43,313 nt of DNA from UBA2979 sp963694535 (lineage in GTDB: Bacteria; Chloroflexota; Dehalococcoidia; UBA2979): contig CAVODE010000006.1 in assembly GCA_963694535.1 (NCBI GenBank), positions 1 through 43,313 of the forward strand, in the 5' to 3' direction. How positions within the stretch are numbered: the stretch's first letter is position 1; the number at the start of each line of letters is the position of its first letter. The notes beneath the pieces are model-generated. The model was not told where the DNA came from, searched no databases, and worked only from the letters and a program-made list of their open reading frames with translations. Position numbers and translations under genes: made by a program. Shown here piece after piece: positions 24,309 to 30,721 of this stretch.

Positions 24309-25172
24309 TTATTTATTAGCAGGCATCTCTAGGGGCAGTGACCCACAAAATATATCATAATCAATAAGCTCAGTTATTGTAGGATTGTCTCCGCATAGAG
24401 GACAGTTTGGATCCCGTCGAAGCTTCATGGTACGAAACTCCATCGTAAGGGCATCAATCAGTAGAAGCTTGTTAGTTAGTGGCGTTCCTATATTAAGAAT
24501 TTGTTTAAAAACCTCAGTTGCTTGAATTGAACCGACTATCCCGGTAATCGCACCTAATACTCCAGCTTCTGCACATGACGGCACCATACCCGGAGGGGGA
24601 GGTGTTGGATATAGGCATCGGTAGCAACATTTTCCAGGTTCGTACACAGTTGCTTGTCCGTCAAACAATAAAATAGCACCATCGACTAGAGTTTTGCCAA
24701 GTAGGTAGCATGCATCGTTAACGAGATAGCGCGTGGCGAAGTTATCGGCACCGTTTACTACTATGTCATAATCGGGAAGTATTTCCATGGCGTTGTCTGA
24801 CGTAAGCGGAGCATGGTGTTGGATAACCTTTATATGAGGATTATAAGCTTCAAGGGTTTCCTGAGCAGATTCAATTTTTGACTTATCAATATCGGCTGTT
24901 TGGTGAAGTACCTGTCTTTGTAGGTTTGAGAGATCAACCACGTCAAATTCGACGATTCCAATTGTTCCGACCCCTGCCAAGGCAAGATAAATCGCAACAG
25001 GTCCACCTAGGCCACCAGCGCCAACAATCAAAACTTTGGATTTTTTTAATTTTCTTTGTCCTGCTGGGCCCACCTGACCCATAATTATGTGTCGGGAATA
25101 ACGCATAACCTCGTCAGGAGACAGCGTATCTGCTTTCGAATTGGGTTCACTTGAGGTCATATTGGATTCCAT
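24309..25172 (-). CDS. moeB: MoeB/ThiF-type E1 activating enzyme
   Basis: 287 residues. MRYSRHIIMGQVG opens the fold; the nucleotide loop is GAGGLGG at 51-57 and DLSNLQRQ follows. NGADNFATRYLVND is the adenylation site. Two CxxC zinc pairs occur (C183/C186 and C257/C260), and C200 lies in the PSCAEAGVLG segment. There is no rhodanese domain, so the sulfur would have to come from another protein. It should adenylate the C-terminal Gly of the carriers. It is the only E1 in the window and so is probably shared by all three carriers. Confidence 0.92.
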   Translation of the reverse strand: MESNMTSSEPNSKADTLSPDEVMRYSRHIIMGQVGPAGQRKLKKSKVLIVGAGGLGGPVAIYLALAGVGTIGIVEFDVVDLSNLQRQVLHQTADIDKSKIESAQETLEAYNPHIKVIQHHAPLTSDNAMEILPDYDIVVNGADNFATRYLVNDACYLLGKTLVDGAILLFDGQATVYEPGKCCYRCLYPTPPPPGMVPSCAEAGVLGAITGIVGSIQATEVFKQILNIGTPLTNKLLLIDALTMEFRTMKLRRDPNCPLCGDNPTITELIDYDIFCGSLPLEMPANK

Positions 25173-25274
25173 CTACTAATTTAAGTTTGTTTAATTGATT
25201 TAGACTCAAACGTATAGCTTAATAGACATAACTCTTCACGCATACAGTAAACATGACATAGATGATTAAGTTAA

Positions 25275-25553
25275 TTATTGTCCCCCAGCTAGCGCTGGAA
25301 TTATCGCTATTTGGTCTCCCAAAGAGACGCATGTTTCGAGGCCTTTAAGAGTATGAATCTCCTGATTGTTTATATAGATATTGATGTGTCTTAATATTTC
25401 ACCGTCTTCACCATAGAGGAGATCGGCAAATTTAGGATATTTGGATTCTAATGATTCAAGGGCTTCTTTGATCGTATTTCCGGAGACTGAAACATGATCT
25501 AGACTTTCAGTGATATTCCTAAATGGAGTCGGGATATATATGCTTACGGACAT
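25275..25553 (-). CDS. CysO-like sulfur carrier protein 2 with Gly-Gly-Gln end
   Basis: A 92-residue beta-grasp carrier with RHINIYINNQEIHTLKGL near residue 54 and a C-terminus of ALAGGQ followed by TAA. The extra Gln after Gly-Gly would block adenylation unless removed. The Pseudomonas QbsE carrier has a comparable tail cut by the JAMM protease QbsD. The gene starts 6 bases after the cysK stop and ends 102 bases before the MoeB-like start. Its opening, IYIPTPFRN, resembles that of carrier 3, suggesting the two are recent duplicates. Confidence 0.85.
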   Translation of the reverse strand: MSVSIYIPTPFRNITESLDHVSVSGNTIKEALESLESKYPKFADLLYGEDGEILRHINIYINNQEIHTLKGLETCVSLGDQIAIIPALAGGQ

Positions 25554-25559
25554 TGTTAT

Positions 25560-26513
25560 TCAATTAAATGGAACGCTTAAGTAGCGTTCGCCAGTGTCAC
25601 ACAACATTGTTATTACACGTTGGTGTGGTTCAAGTTTTTCAGCGATTTGTATAGCGGCAAATACGTTGGCTCCTGCAGAAATACCGACAAGCAATCCTTC
25701 TTGCTTGGCCAAGCGTTTTGTAGTCTCTATGGCGTTCGCATCAGTAACGCTTATTATTTCAGAATAAATAGACCGATCGAGGATTGTTGGAATAAATGGG
25801 GCGCCCATTCCTTGTAACGAGTGTTGTCCAGCCCTTCCCCCTTGTAGTACTGGGGAATTGGCTGGTTCTACGGCGATGATTTTGCAATTGATCTGCGCCT
25901 CTTTTATAGCTCGACCTACGCCGGTGATTGTTCCACCAGAACCTATTCCCGCAACAAAGACATCAAATTTCTCGTTAGTTGCTCTGAGTATTTCCGGGCC
26001 TGTAGTTTTGTAATGTATTTCGGGGTTTGCCGGGTTATTGAACTGTTGCAACATCACGTAGTCATGAGATTCAACTAGTTCATTTGCCTTATGAACCGCT
26101 CCAGTCATTCCTTCAATCGCGGGTGTTATTACGACCTCTGCACCGAGTCGCTGCAGAAGTTCTCGCCGCTCGTGACTCATGTCATCCGGCATTGTTATAA
26201 CTAATCGATAATCCTTATAAGCACAGACTATTGCGAGTCCTATGCCGGTGTTACCAGAAGTCGCTTCTACCAGTACATCATTCGACTTCAATGTCCCGTC
26301 TCTTTCGGCCGCCTCAATCATAGCTAGAGCTATCCGATCCTTAACAGATCCGGCTGGATTGAACACTTCAAACTTACCGAGGATAGTCGCTCCATTTTGC
26401 GGACTTATTTTTCCTAATTTAACTAATGGTGTATCACCAACTAATCCCAAAACAGATTCAACAATCTTGCTTGAGTTGAGAGAATCAGGGTTGCTGATAT
26501 TTTGAGAGCTCAT
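25560..26513 (-). CDS. cysK: Cysteine synthase A-type enzyme
   Basis: A 317-residue fold-type II PLP enzyme. The Schiff-base Lys58 lies in NPAGSVKDR, the substrate loop is TSGNTG at 85-90, and GIGSGGTITGVGRAIKE and HSLQGMGAPFIP are standard CysK motifs. The C-terminus TGERYLSVPFN is typical of O-acetylserine sulfhydrylases. It is distinct from the CysM-type enzyme at 23034. It lies between the Rrf2 gene (12 bases away) and carrier 2 (6 bases). It may use free sulfide, the carrier, or both. Confidence 0.92.
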   Translation of the reverse strand: MSSQNISNPDSLNSSKIVESVLGLVGDTPLVKLGKISPQNGATILGKFEVFNPAGSVKDRIALAMIEAAERDGTLKSNDVLVEATSGNTGIGLAIVCAYKDYRLVITMPDDMSHERRELLQRLGAEVVITPAIEGMTGAVHKANELVESHDYVMLQQFNNPANPEIHYKTTGPEILRATNEKFDVFVAGIGSGGTITGVGRAIKEAQINCKIIAVEPANSPVLQGGRAGQHSLQGMGAPFIPTILDRSIYSEIISVTDANAIETTKRLAKQEGLLVGISAGANVFAAIQIAEKLEPHQRVITMLCDTGERYLSVPFN

Positions 26514-26525
26514 TGGGAGTAAGGA

Positions 26526-26954
26526 CTAAATCAGATATCGAGGTGCTGATGCAGCCTCGTTAGTTTTTTCAACTTCGACCAGTCGTTCCAAGGTTACACC
26601 CTCAAGACTCTCTTTCATTCGATCATAGATTTCAGTCCATATCCATGCTTGACCCGTTACATCTAGTTCGTGGTTCAAACTGGACATGGGTTCGAGGGAT
26701 CCCTCGAGTGTCTCAAGCAATGAGAGTAGTGTTATTTCATCATCGTGACGGGCTAAAAGATGTCCGCCCCCAGGCCCTCGAACTGATTTTATGAAGCCGG
26801 CTCTTCGCAACAGTCCAAGAAGTTGATCCAGATACGCCTCTGGAATTTGTCGACGGGATGCAATTTCATTTCTTGGGATGGGCTGGCCAGTATGATGGCG
26901 AGCGAGATCAATCATCGCGCGCACTCCGTAGTCACCCTTTGTACCTATAAGCAT
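26526..26954 (-). CDS. Rrf2-family regulator, CymR-like
   Basis: About 142 residues from the ATG at 26952-26954, which has GGAG five bases upstream; a longer start at 26969 lacks one. The winged helix has GDYGVRAMIDLARH and AYLDQLLGLLRRAGFIKSVRGPGGGHLLAR. The three Cys that hold the [2Fe-2S] cluster in IscR are missing. In that respect it is like CymR, which represses sulfur genes with cysteine synthase as partner. Its place directly before cysK suggests control of this island. A palindrome lies upstream at 26992-27003. Confidence 0.88.
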   Translation of the reverse strand: MLIGTKGDYGVRAMIDLARHHTGQPIPRNEIASRRQIPEAYLDQLLGLLRRAGFIKSVRGPGGGHLLARHDDEITLLSLLETLEGSLEPMSSLNHELDVTGQAWIWTEIYDRMKESLEGVTLERLVEVEKTNEAASAPRYLI

Positions 26955-26991
26955 TTTTTCTCCAGTCATTCGAGGCCTTGAGAACTAGCAT

Positions 26992-27003
26992 AGTGAGTTC
27001 ACT
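26992..27003. promoter_or_regulatory. Palindrome upstream of the Rrf2 gene
   Basis: AGTGAGTTCACT is a perfect 12-bp dyad (AGTGA / TCACT around GT), 38 bases upstream of the chosen Rrf2-gene start. It could be an autoregulatory operator. It does not match the CymR or IscR consensus as I know them. Confidence 0.35.
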
Positions 27004-27032
27004 TAAAAAATGCAGCAGTCAGGGGAAGCTTT

Positions 27033-27305
27033 TCAGCCACCCGCCACTGCTGGTACGATACTTATTTCATCCGATGTAGCTATGGTTGTACTTAGACCCT
27101 CCAAAAAACGAACATCTTCACCATTTATGAAGATGTTGACGAATCTTCGGATCTCATTATTTTCATCCAGCAACCGTTCTCTCATGCCGGGAAATTGATT
27201 TTCCAGATCTTCAATTACTGAAATTAAATCCTTACCGTTTCCTTGCACTGTATCCAGATCTGCGGTCGTAGCTCTTAGCGGTGTGGGAATTTTAATTGTA
27301 GCCAT
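27033..27305 (-). CDS. CysO-like sulfur carrier protein 3 (MoaD/ThiS fold)
   Basis: A 90-residue beta-grasp carrier with RRFVNIFINGEDVRFLEGL near residue 53 and a C-terminus ending exactly in AVAGG, the same ending as mycobacterial CysO. It starts 8 bases after the NIL-protein stop, which itself follows thrC, so the three should be made together. It has no JAMM-dependent tail. The presence of a carrier beside a threonine synthase-like enzyme is the notable point. Confidence 0.87.
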   Translation of the reverse strand: MATIKIPTPLRATTADLDTVQGNGKDLISVIEDLENQFPGMRERLLDENNEIRRFVNIFINGEDVRFLEGLSTTIATSDEISIVPAVAGG

Positions 27306-27313
27306 ATTTTCAC

Positions 27314-27562
27314 TTATCCCTCTACTATGTCGCCGACTGTGGCATCGGGGTCGACTTGAATGCCATTAGCCTGAGCCCAAGCCAATGCTTTGTCAATTTC
27401 AGTTGCTTCACCAACGAGTCCAAGCATCACCCAACCAATTTCAGACGTAATATCGGCCATACGAATGTTAGTCACAACGTTGAATTCATGGCCCATTTGG
27501 TAGATCAAAGGGTCTTTGATCTTGTCATTTAGAAAAGTTAATTTCACTCGTCTTTCGGACAT
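27314..27562 (-). CDS. NIL-domain protein
   Basis: 82 residues from the ATG at 27560-27562, which has AAAGGA seven bases upstream; an upstream TTG would add 11 residues but lacks one. The protein is a single NIL domain: RVKLTFLNDKIKDPLIYQMG, NVVTNIRMADI, GWVMLGLVGEATEIDKALAWAQ and a C-terminal acidic end. NIL domains occur at the C-terminus of the methionine transporter ATPase MetN and in small proteins linked to sulfur amino acid metabolism. It lies between thrC and carrier 3. Confidence 0.83.
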   Translation of the reverse strand: MSERRVKLTFLNDKIKDPLIYQMGHEFNVVTNIRMADITSEIGWVMLGLVGEATEIDKALAWAQANGIQVDPDATVGDIVEG

Positions 27563-27605
27563 CCTAGATCCTTTGCATTCAATGTAAATTTTCAAATGGA
27601 TGAGT

Positions 27606-28832
27606 CTAGCGAGTAAGATTCATTTCAAATGACTCAATATTAGGCTTCACCAACATAGCATTATTCGCCGTCGCAGACACGACTTCAATAGTTTTAAGGC
27701 CACCACCAGATATTATGGCGACGGTCTCTTCGTTTTTGGCAATTTTTTTACTTTGAACCAATTTTTTTAGGCAGGCAATAGTCACTCCTCCTGCTGTTTC
27801 GGCGAAGATTCCTTCTGTCTCGGCAAGTAGATTCATTCCTTCGACAATTTCTGAATCACTAGCTTGAGAACCATACCCATTTGTTTCAGCCATTTGTTTC
27901 AGAGCATAGTACCCGTCAGCTGGATTTCCTATTGCAAGGGATTTAGCAATAGTATTGGGCTTTTGAGGTATAAAGGTAAAGCTGTTATTTTCGTATGCAG
28001 TCGTAATCGGTGAGCAACCCGCCGCTTGTGCTCCAGAAAGTCGGACTTTGGGCTCGTCAATCAAACCTAGTTTGTGGAATTCTTTAATTCCCTTCCATAT
28101 TTTTGTATACATTGAGCCTGAAGCCATGGGAGCAACGATGTGATCGGGCGTTCGCCATCCCAATTGCTCGCAGATTTCGAACCCAAGCGTTTTCGACCCT
28201 TCGGAATAATATGGGCGGACATTGATATTTACAAAAGCCCAATTTTTGACCATGGAGAGCTCAGTACAAAGTCGGTTAACATCATCATACGACCCTTCAA
28301 CTTTTATAAGATTTGGCGCGTATATTGCTGATCCGACAACTTTTCCCTGCTCTAGGTCTTGCGGAATAAATACATAACATTCCAAGCCTGCAGCTGCAGC
28401 ATGAGCGGCCACCGAGTTGGCGAGATTCCCTGTTGACGCACATGCAATTGCTGAAAAATTGAACTCAATTGCTTTAGCGATTGCGACAGAAACGACTCTG
28501 TCCTTGAACGACCAGGTTGGATTAACGGTGTCATTTTTAATCCATAAGTTATCAAGGCCGATTGCTTTTGCTAACCTTTTTGCCTTGATTAGGGGCGTGA
28601 AACCGTCGCCTAAGTCAACTTTGAAGTCTGGATTACAGGGTAAAAGAGGAGCATATCGCCAAAGCGAGGTTGGTCCAGATTCAATTTTGCTTTTGCTTAG
28701 ATCAGTTTTTATATTTTCGTAGTTATAGTCGACCTCGAGTGGGCCAAAACAAAAATCGCAAGCGAATATCGGTTCTAAGTCAAACTTTCGTCCGCATTCT
28801 CTACATTGTAAGCCGTTGCAATATGGATTCAT
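27606..28832 (-). CDS. thrC: Threonine synthase-like PLP enzyme
   Basis: About 408 residues from the ATG at 28830-28832, with GGGAA nearby; an upstream TTG is too close to that site. A zinc ribbon opens it (CRECGRKF and CDFCFGPL). The PLP Lys lies in WSFKDR near residue 105, followed by ASTGNLANSVAAHAA and a C-terminal EGIFAETAGGVTIA and ISGGGLKT. Threonine synthase converts O-phosphohomoserine to threonine. The setting, with a NIL protein and sulfur carrier, allows a sulfur-adding role, but the sequence alone supports only threonine synthase. Confidence 0.86.
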   Translation of the reverse strand: MNPYCNGLQCRECGRKFDLEPIFACDFCFGPLEVDYNYENIKTDLSKSKIESGPTSLWRYAPLLPCNPDFKVDLGDGFTPLIKAKRLAKAIGLDNLWIKNDTVNPTWSFKDRVVSVAIAKAIEFNFSAIACASTGNLANSVAAHAAAAGLECYVFIPQDLEQGKVVGSAIYAPNLIKVEGSYDDVNRLCTELSMVKNWAFVNINVRPYYSEGSKTLGFEICEQLGWRTPDHIVAPMASGSMYTKIWKGIKEFHKLGLIDEPKVRLSGAQAAGCSPITTAYENNSFTFIPQKPNTIAKSLAIGNPADGYYALKQMAETNGYGSQASDSEIVEGMNLLAETEGIFAETAGGVTIACLKKLVQSKKIAKNEETVAIISGGGLKTIEVVSATANNAMLVKPNIESFEMNLTR

Positions 28833-28874
28833 GTTGATCAATTCCCGTTGTATGGTCAGTGTTAATTTATTGAT

Positions 28875-28913
28875 AAGCCTGAGGATATTGCTATTAAAGC
28901 AACTCGTCAGGCT
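28875..28913 (-). promoter_or_regulatory. Two-tier hairpin in the thrC leader
   Basis: In mRNA sense AGCCTGA (28907-28913) pairs with TCAGGCT (28876-28882). Inside it TTGCT (28898-28902) pairs with AGCAA (28888-28892) around a short loop. Unpaired CGAG and TATCC lie on the two sides between the stems. It ends about 43 bases before the thrC ATG and no T-run follows. A hammerhead ribozyme was considered because of CTGACGAG, but the GAAA segment is absent. It may be a leader control element. Confidence 0.4.
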
Positions 28914-29022
28914 AGCGCATGATAATCATGAAAATAGGGTTAACTTCGACGGGCGATGGATGCATTGAGTAGTTCCATTTTGATTTGTCATGGAATTCAT
29001 TCCAGACGCGGCCTTACCTTTA

Positions 29023-29046
29023 ATCTCTGAACAATAGATCAGAGAT
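29023..29046. repeat. 8-bp inverted repeat after the MFS gene
   Basis: ATCTCTGA (29023-29030) and TCAGAGAT (29039-29046) flank an eight-base spacer, 14 bases beyond the MFS stop on the minus strand. No T-run follows in that direction, so it may be a weak or factor-assisted terminator or mRNA 3' end stabiliser. Confidence 0.4.
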
Positions 29047-29059
29047 CTGGAAACGTCAA

Positions 29060-30601
29060 CTAATCCAGTTTTGCAACGCGTGCTCGGAGTAGTACGACAC
29101 ATACAATAAATAATGCTATCGCTGTACAGAATAGACCAGCTCGAATACCGATGATGTCTGCGATTTGCGCAAAGAGAAAAACCCCGAACATAGTAAATCC
29201 GAATTCCATCATATATAGGCTAGAGACGCGTCCTCTGTATTCGTCAGAAGCGTATGACTGAACCAGTACGTTCGAGAGTGTCTGGCGGGCGGCCTGCGGC
29301 AGGCCTGATAACAAAAGTACGAACGCAGTGAGTAAAACTGATTCCGATATGGCGAGAACAGCAATTATCACGCTCAGGAAAGCGGCGGCGAGAACGAGTA
29401 CCCTTCCTCGGTTTTTCGGTAACATATTGCCGATCAAGAATGACCCTAGGATTGTTCCTACGCCCGTCAGGCCGTACAGAAGGCCTACAGTCAGTTCGTC
29501 AGCCTGTAATTCATTCTCCAGGAAAGGTGCGAGAAGAGTATGAAATGGCATGACGAAGATCACGATGAAGAAATTAGCTACGAGGACAGAGCGAACAGCG
29601 ATATTGGTTCTAGCGTACTGGAATCCTTCAACGATATCGTCAAAGGCTGCTTTCAGTGAGCGCCCACCACTTTCAACGGAAGCCGGATAACCTTTTACTG
29701 GCATCAGGGCGAACACCGCACCGAAGTAGGCAATTGCCATTACCAGATAAACGTATGTTGAGCCAGCTACTAGGTCACCTGGGGCCAAGAACAATCCGAG
29801 TGCCATCAGTGGTGGTGCAACTGCACGGGTAATAGCCATGCCGGCTCCAGAGAGAGCGACGCCACTGGTTAGCTGTTCTTTACCCAAAATTTGTGCGATC
29901 AGGGCTTGTCGCGCGGGCATCATTAAGGGCATGATTGCCCCATGTATGAATGCAGCGATAACTAGATGATAAATATCCATCATTCCCAACGCGAGCATGG
30001 CGAATATGTACAGGGAATTGAATCCATTTAGAAGCTGGCCTATTTGTATTATTTTCTGTTTAGGCAGTCGATCTGCCAGTAGTCCACCGATTGGAGAAAG
30101 CACCAACATCGGAATGGCTCCGGCAAGGGTAACCCACCCAGCCCAGCCGTAAGATCCGGTAAGTGCGTAGGCAAGCCACGGCTTCATCACCATTTGCATA
30201 TTCATCGGTATGAAGTGACCATACATCGATAAGTAGAACCACCTAAAGCTGGTATTTTTTAGGGCGACGAACGCCCTTGGCCCCGAAGGTTGATCGCTTT
30301 GCTGGCTTGGAGCCTCTATGGCTAGCGGAGTTGGGGCAATGTGGCTTGTCATATGCGGGCTACTGCCTGGCCCGAAGCGCATCCTTCGAACGCTTGGCCG
30401 CAAAGTTACTGAGTGTTGGCTTGATTCGTTATCGGGCTGGAGATTTTTACTCGGTCTTATTTTTCTTTCCGGCATCGTTGATTCGGCCTCCCGAGAGGCG
30501 GAATCTTTTTTCTTGCCAGCATGACTGCGTTCTGCATTTTGAAAGAGTCGATGTTTTTTTGTTTTAGGCGCCCGATAATGAGTGGTCACTGACTTTTCCA
30601 T
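29060..30601 (-). CDS. MFS transporter, enterobactin/macrolide-exporter type
   Basis: 513 residues. About 110 N-terminal residues are polar and low-complexity (KTKKHR, KKKDSASREAES, PSQQSDQPSGP), and then twelve membrane helices follow. The loop motif GLLADRLPKQK near residue 172 is the MFS motif A. DEYRGRVSSLYMMEFG near residue 452 is typical of the DHA3 drug-efflux group. The substrate is unknown. The start is uncertain: ATG 30601 has no ribosome site. An internal ATG at residue 43 (near 30475) follows a GAGG, but would leave about 60 unfolded residues. Confidence 0.84.
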   Translation of the reverse strand: MEKSVTTHYRAPKTKKHRLFQNAERSHAGKKKDSASREAESTMPERKIRPSKNLQPDNESSQHSVTLRPSVRRMRFGPGSSPHMTSHIAPTPLAIEAPSQQSDQPSGPRAFVALKNTSFRWFYLSMYGHFIPMNMQMVMKPWLAYALTGSYGWAGWVTLAGAIPMLVLSPIGGLLADRLPKQKIIQIGQLLNGFNSLYIFAMLALGMMDIYHLVIAAFIHGAIMPLMMPARQALIAQILGKEQLTSGVALSGAGMAITRAVAPPLMALGLFLAPGDLVAGSTYVYLVMAIAYFGAVFALMPVKGYPASVESGGRSLKAAFDDIVEGFQYARTNIAVRSVLVANFFIVIFVMPFHTLLAPFLENELQADELTVGLLYGLTGVGTILGSFLIGNMLPKNRGRVLVLAAAFLSVIIAVLAISESVLLTAFVLLLSGLPQAARQTLSNVLVQSYASDEYRGRVSSLYMMEFGFTMFGVFLFAQIADIIGIRAGLFCTAIALFIVCVVLLRARVAKLD

Positions 30602-30605
30602 CCGT

Positions 30606-30618
30606 GTTGCATGGCAAC
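30606..30618. promoter_or_regulatory. Palindrome upstream of the MFS gene
   Basis: GTTGC and GCAAC flank ATG in a perfect dyad, five bases before the annotated MFS start on the minus strand and in the 87-to-120-base space shared with the CoA-transferase gene. It is a candidate operator; it could also be chance. Confidence 0.3.
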
Positions 30619-30721
30619 CCTAGAAACTTAACACGCCTCTTTCTAATGGGCAGGATTGATCTAGTAGAAAAGCTTTCAAATCAGCACTATGATGAAGCAA
30701 TTATTAGGTGAGGTGATATGT

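Noticed and set aside
28875..28913. Hammerhead ribozyme suggested by CTGACGAG in the thrC leader.
   Set aside because: The conserved GAAA segment and the third stem are missing.
28928..29020. A frame opening with MKIGLTSTGDG that recalls the start of NifX/NafY-family proteins.
   Set aside because: It stops after 14 codons, has no ribosome site, and the following sequence matches the family only if a frameshift is assumed. Too little to call a pseudogene.
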